Of a stretch of DNA of 64,000 nt, positions 22,525 to 34,813 are shown piece after piece (the first letter of the stretch is position 1; every line of letters starts with the position of its first letter). The notes beneath the pieces were generated by a model. That model saw nothing but the letters and a program-made list of their open reading frames with translations, was not told where the DNA came from and searched no databases. Location: the NCBI GenBank assembly GCA_945643635.1, contig CALZFC010000016.1:1828501-1892500 (forward strand), read 5' to 3'. Position numbers and translations under genes: made by a program. The DNA is from Allodiplogaster sudhausi. Lineage: Eukaryota; Nematoda; Chromadorea; Rhabditida; Diplogasteridae.

Positions 22525-23859
22525 CAATGAGCATTATGACTTCCATTATTCACTCGGCCATTTAACTTTTGGATTCTTCATTACTTGAAAAGAACTTCCG
22601 TCGTTTTGTAAACTTAACATGATTGAGAACTTCTCACGAGATCTCCTCGAGTAATCAACAGAAAATTATTTATTTAAATACAGTACATGCATGCATATTT
22701 ATTTTCTCGTGTTATATGTATTTAAATCGCGAAAAAGCTGCAATCGTCGGCCAAGGAAAAGGGCTAAATATATGTAGCTACACTTCTCAGTTTTCTAATT
22801 ACTGAACTTTGGTCCGATGGAGTTTCTTTAACTAAATTTTAAAAAAAATTAACAAGGAGGAGCAAAAATAAGACTTCCAAGTTTGTTATTTAAATAAATT
22901 TCCCACTCTTTTGTTATTTCTGCTTCTCTGATCTTGCTGCATTCAAGCTCAGGGACAAACCTTGGAAGAAACAATAACAATTAATTAGAAAGAGAGAGAG
23001 AAAGTGAGTAAAGAAAGGAGAGAGAGAGAGCCGCTAATGATATATGCATGTGAATAATAAGCTGAAGAAATACTACTCTTTGCTTTGTATTTGACTATTA
23101 GATAAAACATCGTTACGCAAAAATATGAAAGGAATGTTGATAGTTATGCATGACATATATATTTATGTAATTTACAAGTAAAACACGTGTCAACGTATAG
23201 AACTTTTGACAAGATTATCAAAAATGCAGCCTATTTATTCTCGTTTTCCTATTAAAATGTGCAAACAATTTGTTTTGGGATTTTTTCTATTTATTTTCAT
23301 TTTTATTTATTTATCCAATCCGAATTGAATAAAAAATGAATCGATGTGCTCTCTCATTGGCTAGCGCACCGGTGGTTCTCATTCTCACTGCACTCATATT
23401 TGTGTGCTGCAACTTTACGTACCGATAGAAGCGTTGGACAGTTGTAGCCTATAAAACCAATTGCATATAATACTTTAAATGGAAGAGTTTTTCATACTTT
23501 CATGTATTCTAACACATCCCTTTCATCTATTTAGCACTCCTTGGGTATCCTGTTTTCAGTTATAGAAATCATTGATGTTCATTGCTTTCGCATCTTCCCA
23601 TTTCACAATAAAATACTTTTTTTGGGTTTGAAGCCATTCACATATTTCTTTGTGCTCTTTATCACGAGCTTACAAGTCATAAAATATTACATTAAAGCTA
23701 TTTGGCAGAATTGAATACATAATGCTTTTAGTCTTAAGGCATCGGAGGGTCGGAGAGAATTCGCATGAGATCAATGGTCTCTTACAATTACTCTTACCCT
23801 TAAAAAAGAGGGCATGGCAGTAAATTGAGAGCAAATATATGTATGAAACATAGAAACAC
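22525..23859. other. intergenic, short GA tract
   Basis: No supported gene. A (GA)n tract lies at about 22988-23030, followed by gccgctaatgatatatgcat, which resembles gccgctaatggtatttgcgc at 47496, also next to a GA tract. Any final exons of the dehydrogenase would lie here on the minus strand, but none were recognised. Confidence 0.35.
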
Positions 23860-24120
23860 GCTCCATTCACTTGAACACCCTTTGGACTGACTTCCACTAC
23901 GAGAACGCCAGTGAGGTGATCGATGGCCGCTTTTGTCATCGCGTAGAAAGCCGTGTTGGGAATCTGTCGAGAGTTGAATTCTTAGAAGAACCATGTGAAT
24001 ATACTAGTAGACATTCGGAGAGATAAACAACCGAATTTGATGAGAGAGCACTGACGGCATTGACAATGGATTTGTGAGATTTGCTGAGACGGGGATGTTG
24101 GACAAAAAACACATTGCAAG
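23860..24120 (-). pseudogene. short-chain dehydrogenase/reductase (SDR) fragment
   Basis: Two adjoining exons on the minus strand: 24120-24032 (NVFFVQHPRL, KSHKSIVNAVSAL) and 23963-23860 (NTAFYAMTKAAIDHL, SPKGVQVNG). They match the SDR segment from the helix before the catalytic serine to the residues after the catalytic YxxxK, and the phase-0 junction joins cleanly. The YxxxK motif is present (YAMTK). The stretch that normally carries the serine and IVN(V/I)SS reads IVNAVSALSS. I did not find the N-terminal TGxxxGxG dinucleotide-binding motif, the NNAG motif, or the PG segment expected downstream. Possible upstream sequence at about 24240-24300 (RFEQQL) is weak. Probably a pseudogene or partial gene; the substrate cannot be inferred. 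Confidence 0.65.
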
Positions 24121-25314
24121 CTCAACCTTCTAATTTTTTTTGCGCTACTGAAGCTCAAAATAAAGCTCAAAATAATACATAGCATAAAAAGACTGATTGT
24201 GAGAAAACGATGCCATAGCGGGAAAAGAAAGAGCGAAGCGAACGAATCCAGATATTCTAGCATCGCGAGCTGCTGTTCGAATCTCTCTTTTCGCACCATT
24301 AATAAGAGTCTACATGATATTTTTTTGAAATTTTTTAAGTCGTAGTACCAAAAGATTGACTTTTCGATGATCTCGCTGACATAGAATTCAGACTTCGGAT
24401 GCTAACGATGAGTCAATGATTTCCAGGAGATTTGCAAACAATATATGAATCATTAGGTATACGCTGAAATATAACTGAATTAACGGTGAATGAATTCGGA
24501 GGAGTGAATAGATCGATGAACGTAATATCCCACATTACAAAAAGCGCAGATGCAACTTAAAACCACCGTGGGGTAGGCTAAAGAGCTCAATATTGTTGTA
24601 TAATAATTTTTTATTGTCTCTAAAAACGAAGTACCTGGTGACAACAAAAATATGAATGGAATGATGATTGTTGTGCATCCTTCAGCAGCGCGAAGGAGTT
24701 CAACATAACTAGCAAATAAAAACGGTGTAAAGATATTCATCTCTTGACAAGAAGATGGACTATTTATTTAATCTCGGTACCCAATTAAAATATGCAAGCA
24801 ATTTGTTAGGGTCTTTTTTTAGTTATGTATTGATGTGAAAAAATTATTTAAAAAAGTTAAAATATTTTAGTATATATCCTAATCTATTATTGAGGAAATG
24901 CAGATAATTTGAATTGGCAAAAACATGAAAAATATAGAAGGAAAAAAAGAACACATTTGTTCAGGATTGGGAAGAGATGCTCAAAGATAAAAAATGTATA
25001 AAGTGATAAAACAAATATATTTGAATAGAGAGTGAGCTAAGAATAAGCCAGTTAGAGGTGAAATAAAAAATTTGTCACTTGAACCAAATGACTCTCTTAC
25101 AACTCTGCACGTTTTTGCAAAGAAACATTGCACGACGGTTTAACGAGGTCAAAGGTAGACTTTGTTTGAAACCTGAAAGTGACGCTGATGATCGAGCGTT
25201 TTGGTCCTAATTAAATAAAATAATGAGCCAGCAATAAGCGATACACATATTTATACATATGTATGAGAAGTTTAGACGAGATTTATGAGAAGGAAGTTTA
25301 AACAACGTGAACCA
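24121..25314. other. AT-rich, no clear gene
   Basis: Would be expected to hold the N-terminal exons of the dehydrogenase fragment, but no nucleotide-binding motif was found on either strand. Confidence 0.3.
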
Positions 25315-27838
25315 TTAATATGGCGCTTTTCCATGGGGCGGGCCCATATCAGGATAACTACTGTAGTAAGCAGAGCCGTAGTGGGGTAGACTGTATCGGG
25401 GAGGCCCGCAGTAGGCTTGGCTGTACATGTGTGGGCCGGTGTGGGCGGGGTCTAAGTAGGCGGGGCCATTCATGGCCATCACTGGAGCTGAGTTCGCTCT
25501 GGCGGCCGCCATCTGTTGAGAGGTGATGATTATCGGCGGAGCAGAGACACGCCCATCACTCGGTTCAATTATTCGCGTGCAGCTTGCATCAGTCCGATCC
25601 GCCCGTTGTTTAATAAAACAACAACAGACCAGAAGTAAGATCACGACAACGATGCTTCCGAGGACAACTGGGAGAACCCATCTGGAAAGCTTGCTCATTT
25701 TTAAGGAGGCTGATATTTTATGTACAATTTCAAATTACCTTGGCCCTTCATACTCTATAGAGTGCCTAATTTGAATCTATGTTAATTATATTTCGATGAT
25801 CGTCCTCTTTTAAACTCGATTAAAAGGGGCCTATTACTGAGCGAGTAATGAAAGCGCACCCATTATCGCTCGGCTCGCAGCATTCCCACTCACAGCACGT
25901 CAGATCCGATGGACACTTCCAGTAGAGTTCAGATGCTCTGATAATTATTTTTTTTATATACATGTACTAATTATATGACATTTAAGAGAAGAACCCTCTC
26001 AGCTTCCTATGCAGCGAAAATGTTTCTAAATCAGTACTGTTCCTCGCTGAATCTTTTTATTCTATTTACATTCAAGCTACATATCATGTACATATGTATT
26101 TTTTTTCTTTTTTTTTTTAGTAACCGTGATTCTTAGAACAAGCTAACTGAAAATGCGTTTGCACCTGTCACCACTAGGAAATTGGACGTTGCTCATTCCT
26201 TGCATGTCTCCGATGGAGCGCGAGCAGACTTGGCCAGTCACATTGCAGCGCATCGTCAGATTCGTGTCGAAGTCTAGTTCCTCCACGTAGTCTTCGCTCG
26301 CCTCTTCTCCTTCAGCAACGCCCGACATCCAGGAGGGTTCTTGGAAAATTGGAATAAATATTTATTTAATGGAGAATTTTTAAAGGTTAAAAGCACTTTG
26401 CCTAAATTTTATATAGGAAATAAATCATTATATCCTATATCATATATGTACATGTGTATATATGATTTACACAAAGCTCTAACAAAATGTTTCTTTAAAA
26501 AAACTCACTTTGCGCCTCTAATTCCGCCATCATCTTCTCCAACAGCTCAAAGTCGACGCCGTCCGCCTCGAGAAAAGCCGTCATGTTGTGAAGAATGCTC
26601 GGCGTCGTCGTTCTCGTTGGCTTCTTTGTTGTCGTGCGCGGCGGACGCGGACACTCGGCCGCTTCGAATGCCGCAACGCTCCAGAAGTACTGGACATCTT
26701 CCACTCTGCAGACACAATTCATGTCCATCTTGGTAAATGGACAAGAATGCGTTGCTCAAACCTACCCTACTTACAGTATAGACATTTCGTGTTAGGAATT
26801 GACGAGGTTAAAGCTTTTTTTAAACCATTGCTTGAGCAGTATTTTGTAAATGGAATCTCCTCTAAATTTGAACCCATTAAATAATATGAGTGGTGTTAAT
26901 CTGAATATAAGAATATTTCCACATGGTGATGACCAAACTTGATCGGCCGACTGGGATGCGAGATGACGTTGGAATGGCTACCGAAGTGATGGCTGCCGTA
27001 TCCATAGCTATGCACGTTGTGAGATGAAAGAGCGCCGACAGCAGCGCCAGTCAGGAAGGCGTTCGAGGAAGCGGCCGAGGAGATTTGACTGCCGCTGATG
27101 GGGGAGGAGCGACCGGTGGAAGACCAAGACGAGCCACCACTGCCACTCAAGAGAAACAGAGAGATATTCAGGCATCACCTTTACATTTGATCTTAATTTT
27201 CATGTCACTGTTTCGTTATATCCTTTAAAGATCCAGATAACGACAACAACAGCAATAACGACTGCGGAAACATCCCCAAAATCAACTCGTAAATCAGCAC
27301 AGAATTATTTGAATATTATAAAAAATATATATGTACATACATATATGTAAACTTACTATAACTTTAAAAAGATAAAGTCTTTATATGCCGATGAATATTT
27401 ATGATTAAGATGAATACCGACCGATAGGAAGATCCAGAGGAATAGCTGCTGCCCGAGCGAGAGAAAGAGGAGCCACGACTGCCAAAAGACGAGGACGAGC
27501 CACGACTTGAGCTAGAGCCTCGTCCACCAGACGAGCCTCAAATTATGAGCTATTTAGTACCAATTGGGCGACCGCATTCTTATTTTGTAATTTTTTTTTA
27601 CATTTAGCGCAGCATGGAATTCAACAATAATCTATTTGAATTTTCCTGAATATCGCGTCACTCTAGTATGAGGCAAATATGATTCAAGATTGACTTTTTT
27701 GCTCCATTGATATATAGCTATACATAAACATATCTCTTCCTCGCTTGTGAATTCTGGAGAACCACCTTTCGCTTCGAGGAGCGAAGAGATCGACGACATC
27801 AGCGCGACGTAAAGGAAGTCGCCTACTTTCATCCTCAA
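25315..27838 (-). CDS. CX-module single-pass membrane protein
   Basis: CX modules are cysteine domains known from nematode surface proteins of unknown function. Exons in transcript order: 27838-27766, 27536-27422, 27145-26934, 26754-26509, 26339-26165, 25937-25860, 25693-25315. The phases all fit, totalling 1278 nt, or 425 residues. Order: signal peptide (about 1-23), Ser/Gly/Arg-rich segment (about 25-65), FLTGAAVGAL, a Gly/His/Ser/Tyr-rich stretch with RPIKF, a Thr/Lys/Pro linker with TTTKKPTRTTT and an acidic helix, a possible N-glycosylation site NLT, the CX core (FPSGDR, YWKCPSDLTCCEWECC), one membrane helix, CCC, and a Pro/Tyr/Gly cytoplasmic tail ending HGKAPY. The junctions of exons 3/4 and 6/7 are the least certain; exon 6 was given donor GTGCGC to keep phase. 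Likely extracellular or cuticle-facing; partners unknown. Confidence 0.82.
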
Positions 27839-28633
27839 TCTCTATGCGCTCTGCTTATTCGAGCAAAATGATCGAGCAAAGTAAACCTTAACATGCATTC
27901 GTAAGCATTCGTATGTATAAGAGGACGATGCAGTGGTCCACCTGTCTGGACACAGCAAAAACAAATGTTTGAAAAAACAAATTGAGTTGGAGCACAACAT
28001 TGAATGCGCTTTAGATCTATTTCTTTTTGAAAGCACCAAAAAGCGATTCGGGTCATACTTTAACTGCTTAAGAGGGACAGAACGAAGAACGTACATTCGA
28101 GAATAAATTCAGGCCAATTTTTCGCAAACCTCGCTCAAATTGATATGTGTAGTTGTACGAAGGGCTTCTTAAATGCCGTCCGTAAGCGCGAGTCGTTGTC
28201 CAGGCAACCCCTACGAATCTCTTTCTACACCTGCCTCTTCTCGTGAATCGTGTCACTTCGATAAGAAAAAGAAGAAAATTGATATGAAATAGTGTAGCCA
28301 TCTGATCTTTTCGTCATCTTCATTGAATAGAAGAACAACTGCCAGCGTTGTTTCAGATTCCCATAGATGCATAGAATATAAGGAGTATGACTGGCATTTT
28401 GATCTCGCCATTAAGAGCATTTACGAGAATAAATTAATGAATTACAAAAGCTTTATGCCTTAAAAACTATGAAATATTTTTAAGAGATAGCTAAAAAAAA
28501 AAACCATTGCAGCATTACATACAATTTCTGTCACATAATTATGTATGATGCAGAACAGAATAAAGATGCGACCTTTTGTCTTCTCTTGAGGAATCGAAAG
28601 ATACTGTGCGAATCAATCCATTCTGTTGTTTTC
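27839..28633. other. 5' flank of the CX-module gene
   Basis: Putative promoter region for the minus-strand gene. Short open frames only, none recognised. Confidence 0.35.
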
Positions 28634-31600
28634 TTAAGAGAGCCAATCTGATAGAGTCGACCATGGGCATGCAGGGAACAAAATTATTTTTTTATTTTAA
28701 TTTCCTTTGTAGGGTTACTGTAGCACCCTATGGGGATTCCAAAAACATTTTTTTCAAAAATTAATTTTCATTTTTAAGTACAGTATACCTCGAAATGTCG
28801 AAATGATATAAATTACCATAACTTTCTTCAAACTCAACCAAATTGAATTTTGAAACGTTCGTTATGTAGAGCATTACCAGGTGCATAAAACTTCTCTAAT
28901 AACTTTTTTGAAAAACATTTATTTAAGGGTCACATTGGCACCCAAATTTCCAGGGAGTGCGAGTTGGGCCCCAAAACGTTGTGAGCGCGTGATAACGACA
29001 AGCCCACGTAAAAGAGGGCTGTTTATTACCCCAGGAAAAGTACTTTTTATTTGGATATCGAGTCTAACTCATGTCTAAAACTTTCACTGAACCCAGACTT
29101 CACTGAGGTGCGGGATTGTCAAAAAAAGTATAAAACTCGTTCAAATCTAAAAATTTCTATAAAAAAACATACCATCAGATTTCTTGTTTGAAAACACGCA
29201 TATAAGATGTCGTAACTATCTCTTTTCTTGAAATTTGTAGTTGTGTTATAGACGAAAATGTCTTTTCTCTCATTGAGTTCTTCAAGAATTGTCATATTCA
29301 TGAGCAAGACGTATCGAGCGGGCCCGGGAGATTGTCTTACGTGAATGGCAGTAGTGTTTTACCCATGAATCACAACTGGTCATCCACATGTAGACACTAA
29401 TTACACCTGATAGAGCTTGATATGTCCCATCCACTCCAAAAGGCGTCAAAGTGTGAAACACTTCTATCTGGGTCCAGAGTTGATATTTCAGCAAGAACTG
29501 TAGCAGATATGAACAGCCCTTTCGATTTGCCAGATAAATGTACTTCTCTTTAGTAATTGAATGGTTTTGAGTCGAAATAAAGATATTTTCGTTTTTCGGT
29601 AACCCAGAAAAAAATGTCCAAAAACTCCTTCTGGGTTAATTTTTGAGGCCTTTTTTAGGACATTTTGCGAATAGCTTGGCTCCAACAGAAAGGGGAGGAC
29701 ATTTTACCCTATATATGGATTGTTTATGCAGTTTTGGCTACTATTTTATCTAATGTAGTTTGAAGAACAAAATATTCCATGCCAAAATTTCCGATTTTTA
29801 GTGACATCTGAACGATAGAAAAAACTTTTTCCAATCGACCCCAAATGGTGCACAAGGGGGTATTAGGCGATTGGAAAAATGAATATAATGTTCATTTTGT
29901 ATTATTTTGTCTTTAAAAAAAAATTACGGTACTATTTCTTCACAGTTTTGCATGTTTTCATGTAACAACCTGTACTAACAAAAAGGGGTTGTCAGAGATG
30001 GCAAGCACATATATAGAGTTTATTTATTTATTCAACAATAAACCCTGGCGTTTGCCTTCGGAACTTCGAATCCTCAGTGGAGTTCCAGCCGTTGTGGCGG
30101 AGTTTCCGGAGCGGCGACTTGTCCGCCTCCGAGCGAGTTGTAGGGAGAGTCGGCTCTCTTGTCCCTGTAGCTACAGCGTCATGGCAATTCCCCTTCTTCC
30201 CCTTACATTATGTATATCTGCTAATTGTTTCTCTCTTACGGGATTCTCTATTTAAATAGTTTGTTTGTAATCGCATTCCAAGGGCTTTCTGGGACAGACA
30301 CTGGTCGAGTTTGCTTTCGCCCGTTGTGACATCCTTCAGACGAAAAAGAACTGCGGACAAAATCCACCACCGAGTACTATGGCTCATACGGAAGAATATT
30401 TTGGTTGGCCCCAGCTTCGCATAATTCTCGCTCTCCTTGGAGGGCTTACTGTTGAATAAATAAATAAACTCTATATACGTGCTTTCCATCTCTGACAACC
30501 AGAGGTGTCAACGGGCCAAAATATTTGGGCCAGCCCGGCCCTGGGGGCCCAAAGTTTCGGCCCGGCCCGGCCGGAAATTTCCGGGCCTTGTAATTTTGGG
30601 CCCGGCCCGGCCCGGCCCGGCCCGTGGGCCCGTTTGAGCCCGATTTTCAAAATCCAAAAAAAAAAATTTTCCCAAAAATTGGTGCTATGTTAATTGGGGG
30701 TTTCTTTTGGGTTTGCATGAGTTTAACAATGTAAAAATATGTTTTCCCCACCCCTAAGTAACATGCCACTATATAAACCAATTTCTAATACTTCCGAAAA
30801 TTTCAAGTTTATGTTTTTACCATCAATTTGCCAGGAATTTTTGACTTGAGGGCCCAATCGGGCCTACGGGCCGGCCCAACTTTTCTTGGGCCCGGCCCGG
30901 GGCCTTGGAAAATTGGGCCGGCCCATTGACACCTCTGCTGACAACCCCTTATTGTTAGTACAGGCTGTTACATGAAAACATGCAAAAATGTGAAGAAAAA
31001 GTACCATAATTTTTTAAATGACAAAATAATACAAAATGAACATTATATTCATTTTTCCAATCGCCTAATACCCCCTTGTGCACCATTTGGGATCGATTGG
31101 AAAAAGTTTTTTATCGTACAGATGTCACTAAAAATCGGAAATTTTGGCATGGAATATTTTGTTCTTCAAACTACATTAGATAAAATAGTAGCCAAAACTG
31201 CATAAACAATCCATATATAGGGTAAAATGTCCTCCCCTTTCTGTTGGAGCCAAGCTATTCGCAAAATGTCCTAAAAAAGGCCTCAAAAATTAACCCAGAA
31301 GGAGTTTTTGGACATTTTTTTCTGGGTTACCGAAAAACGAAAATATCTTTATTTCGACTCAAAACCATTCAATTACTAAAGAGAAGTACATTTATCTGGC
31401 AAATCGAAAGGGCTGTTCATATCTGCTACAGTTCTTGCTGAAATATCAACTCTGGACCCAGATAGAAGTGTTTCACACTTTGACGCCTTTTGGAGTGGAT
31501 GGGACATATCAAGCTCTATCAGGTGTAATTAGTGTCTACATGTGGATGACCAGTTGTGATTCATGGGTAAAACACTACTGCCATTCACGTAAGACAATCT

Positions 31601-32306
31601 CCCGGGCCCGCTCGATACGTCTTGCTCATGAATATGACAATTCTTGAAGAACTCAATGAGAGAAAAGACATTTTCGTCTTTAAAACAACTACAAATTTCA
31701 AGAAAAGAGATAGTTACGACATCTTATATGCGTGTTTTCAAACAAGAAATCTGATGGTATGCTTATTTTATAGAAATTTTCAGATTTGAACGAGTTTTAT
31801 ACGTTTTTTGACAATCCCGCACCTCAGTGAAGTCTGGGTTCAGTGAAAGTTTTAGACATGAGTTAGACTCGATATCCAAATAAAAAGTACTTTTCCTGGG
31901 GTAATAAATAGCCCTCTTTTACGTGGGCTTGTCGTTATCACGCGCTCACAACGTTTTGGGGCCCAACTCGCACTCCCTGGAAATTTGGGTGCCAATGTGA
32001 CCCTTAAATGAATATTTTTCAAAAAAGTTATTAGAGAGGTTTTATGCACCTGGTAATGCTCTACATAATGAACGTTTCAAAATTCAATTTGGTTGAGTTT
32101 GAAGAAAGTTATAGTAATTTATATCATTTCGACATTTCGAGGTATACTGTACTTAAAAATGAAAATTAATTTTTGAAAAAAATGTTTTTGGAATCCCCAT
32201 AGGGTGCTACAGTAACCCTACAAAGGAAATTAAAATCAAAAATAATTTTGTTCCCTGCACCACCTTACTACACCCATGGTCGACTCTCTCAGACAGGCTC
32301 TCTTAA
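28634..32306. mobile_element. giant foldback element, TTAAGAGAGCC family
   Basis: Bounded by TTAAGAGAGCC (28634) and GGCTCTCTTAA (ending 32306). Arms of roughly 1.4 kb (28634 to about 30050, and about 30430 to 32306 without the insertion) are near-identical reverse complements. The same open frames occur in both arms, for example 28881-29078 (+) with 31852-32049 (-) and 29282-29494 (-) with 31435-31647 (+). The spacer is about 0.4 kb and has no recognisable transposase. A GGCCC-rich MITE (30500-30937) has inserted into the right arm. The arm frames are conserved in both copies but resemble nothing I know; this may simply reflect the palindrome's origin. Confidence 0.88.
30500..30937. mobile_element. 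hAT-type GGCCC-rich MITE (copy A)
   Basis: Inverted ends CAGAGGTGTCAACGGGCC and GGCCCATTGACACCTCTG bound 438 bp, flanked by a perfect 8-bp duplication ctgacaac (30492-30499 and 30938-30945). Each subterminal region is a run of GGCCC/GGGCC pentamers; the middle is AT-rich. It is the same element as 53369-53816, in the opposite orientation. Confidence 0.92.
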
Positions 32307-33289
32307 TTACAGTTATGGTGATCTGACTACCAAGGCTGGTTTTAGTCCCCCTATTCAAGGCAGTCCTCCATTCCTCCGCTGGTGGGACATTTATAGCATC
32401 ATTTAGCTGCCAGAGCCTTTGCATCACATTTAGTTCAAAACAGTGTTTAATGTTCTCCAAAGGACGTCTTTAATTCATATTCAAAGCTGTTGATTGATGC
32501 TGGTTTATGTTGCGATATAGATGAATATTTCGATTTAGTAATTAATTTATCAAATTAATTAAGCCTTTAGTTATCGTGTCCACTTACAGAAAAACTAGTT
32601 GGTTGGGCACTAGTTGGTTGAAATAATATTGGCCGCCTATTCCATCCGGTGTACCCGGTGGTTTCAAGCGGTTAATTCTCTTGTTTAGCTATGAGCTGGG
32701 AAATAATTTGGTTTAGATTGGGGGGAATAATTCAATAAATAAATTAATCGGCGGTAGTAATGTAAGTTCGTATCATAATTTTTCATGGAAACAGAGGGTT
32801 ACGACGTTCATTCTATAATTCGGATGCTCATATAAAAGTCTTCTATCTCAATAATGTTATTCGATATGTTTTTGTTATACTTTTCCATTCGAAGCGTCAA
32901 ACGATTGACTCACTGCCGGGTGTTATCATTCAAGCTTCGGCTTATTCGCCTCCAGAAGGTTATTTAATTTGTTTTAGTTTAATAAGTATATAAAAGTCTC
33001 ACTAATAGTAGAATTTCACATGTGCAAGCGCCTGATGCTATCTGTCAAATATTTGTTGCACCAAAAATAATCCTGCTAATGCGTTACCGATAATGAGAAT
33101 GCGAATTTGTGTTCACTGAGGTCGAAATAGGTTCTCATATAGAGGAATCCGCGCAAAAATGCGTATTCAGCGCATATTTATGTTATTAATATATTATCAA
33201 TGCTATTGAAACTATTAATTGCTGAAATTAATTGGTTGAACATAACACCATGTACAATCGTTGGCTGATAATATTAGACCAGGTGTACC
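32307..33289. other. dispersed repeat copy and AT-rich DNA
   Basis: About 32485-32710 shares several blocks (gattgatg/ggtttat; atttatcaa/ttaatta; ggtgtacccggtggtttca; tttagctatg) with the DNA around the LTR element at 35737-35756 and 39883-40110, so one older repeat occurs at both places. No gene seen. Confidence 0.5.
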
Positions 33290-33767
33290 CAGAGATGGTA
33301 ACGGCCCGGCCCGGCCCGGCCCGGCCCGGCCCGGCCCTGGCGGACCCGCGGGCCGGGCCGGCCCAATTTCCCAGGGCCCCGGGCCGGGCCGGACCGGGCC
33401 CAAAAAAGTTGGGCGGGCCCGTGAGCCCGTTTGGGCCCGCAATGTCGTCCAGTCTGGACGACTGGTGGCATTGTTAAGAGCAAAACTTTCTTCATTTGTT
33501 TATTTCCTCCCTAAAAGTCTTTTTTATATACATTAAAATGAATGTTCGTAGCCCGAGCATGAAAAATTCTGAATTTCAAAACACTTTGTAACTCGTCGGA
33601 CTTTTTTCCCAGAATTTTTTTGAAAATCGGGCTCAAACGGGCCCACGGGCCGGGCCGGGCCGGGCCCAAAATTCTAGGGCCCGGAAATGGTTCGGGCCGG
33701 GCCGGCCCAAACCTTGGGCCCGACGGGCCGGGCCGGCCCAAAATTTTTGGGCCATTTACCATCTCTG
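33290..33767. mobile_element. hAT-type GGCCC-rich MITE (copy B, divergent)
   Basis: Ends CAGAGATGGTAACGGCCCGG and GGGCCATTTACCATCTCTG bound 478 bp, flanked by a perfect 8-bp duplication ggtgtacc (33282-33289 and 33768-33775). Same layout as copies A and C (GGCCC arrays at each end, AT-rich centre) but with a different terminal sequence, so it is a second subfamily. Confidence 0.92.
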
Positions 33768-33775
33768 GGTGTACC

Positions 33776-34389
33776 CGATGGCCTCACGTGATCAAATTTC
33801 TAATTGAGACAGGATATGACTGATTGTTTGCACTCTTTCTTGCATGTGTACCTCGATCATGCATTGTGGTCGCGTCTAGTAAAGAACTCAAGAATCAAAA
33901 ATAAAAGATCATGTCATAATTCTTCATTGACACATAGGGAAAATTGACGAGAATTCATATCCTCATGTAAGCGCCTCGTGCCTTGAATATTGCTTTTCAA
34001 TATAAATTTGCTTCATGAACACAACTGATCGACGAACGCGATATTTCAAACTTAAAACGCACGGATATACAATGTAAAACCACCGAGCGATTTGCTTAAA
34101 GAGCAAATGTTGTAACTGTAATGATTTTTTTAAATCTTCTATAAATAACTAAATCTGAATGCAAGGAACTTAATTGTTCATATATATCATATATGCATAT
34201 ATAATATACATAAATGCAAAAAAGGAAGGGGCCTGCGGCCTACAAACCTCTACCTGTGTAGTAGAGCAGTATTATCGAAAAGTGATAAAAACAACTTGTC
34301 GAAAAGCATAAATAAATTCACAACTCTGTCAGGTGCGAAGATCGTGAATTATAAATTAATAAATTTTTGCTTCTTTTTTAAGATCAAAC
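33776..34389. other. intergenic, no feature seen
   Basis: AT-rich; no gene, RNA or repeat structure recognised. Confidence 0.35.
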
Positions 34390-34813
34390 TTAAAGGAGCT
34401 GTCCATGGAGATTACAATGTTGCAGAATTTTTTGTTGATACTATCCGGTCCAACTAGAAACATCATTAGGAAAAGTGAGAATGCGTCCTGAAGGGGCCCT
34501 GAGGAGAAAAACCACATTTTCCCCACGTCGTACTGTAGAATTTAGGGAGTGACGTCATCACCCCTTGCCTATTTTGTCCTCATGCACACCCTCATTCTAC
34601 CAGAAAGAAGGTGAAAACTAGGTGCGAAGCGGCAAGCTACGCTTGAGATTCGAGGGAAGAGAAGAGAGGCAGAGAGAAAAAGACTTACACAGTCTAGTTT
34701 GTAGTGATAGATACTGTGCTAGCATACCGCCAAAACTTTTTGCAATATCATGCGCGAATTCAAACGTTAGTTCTGCACAAGCGGCTTTTAAACTCCATGG
34801 ATAGTTCCTTTAA
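34390..34813. mobile_element. MITE with TTAA ends (TTAAAGGAGCTGTCC)
   Basis: Left end TTAAAGGAGCTGTCCATGGA pairs with right end TCCATGGATAGTTCCTTTAA over about 22 bp; the element is 424 bp. The first eight bases (TTAAAGGA) match the element at 5095-5295, but the remainder does not. No coding capacity recognised. Confidence 0.65.

Noticed and set aside
29282..31647. Duplicated 60-70-codon frames in the foldback arms as genes
   Set aside because: They recur only because the arms are copies of each other; no start context, splice signals or known family.
33215..33823. Gly/Pro/Ala/Arg-rich frames in the GGCCC elements
   Set aside because: They are direct translations of GGCCC repeats inside MITEs and recur in any frame.
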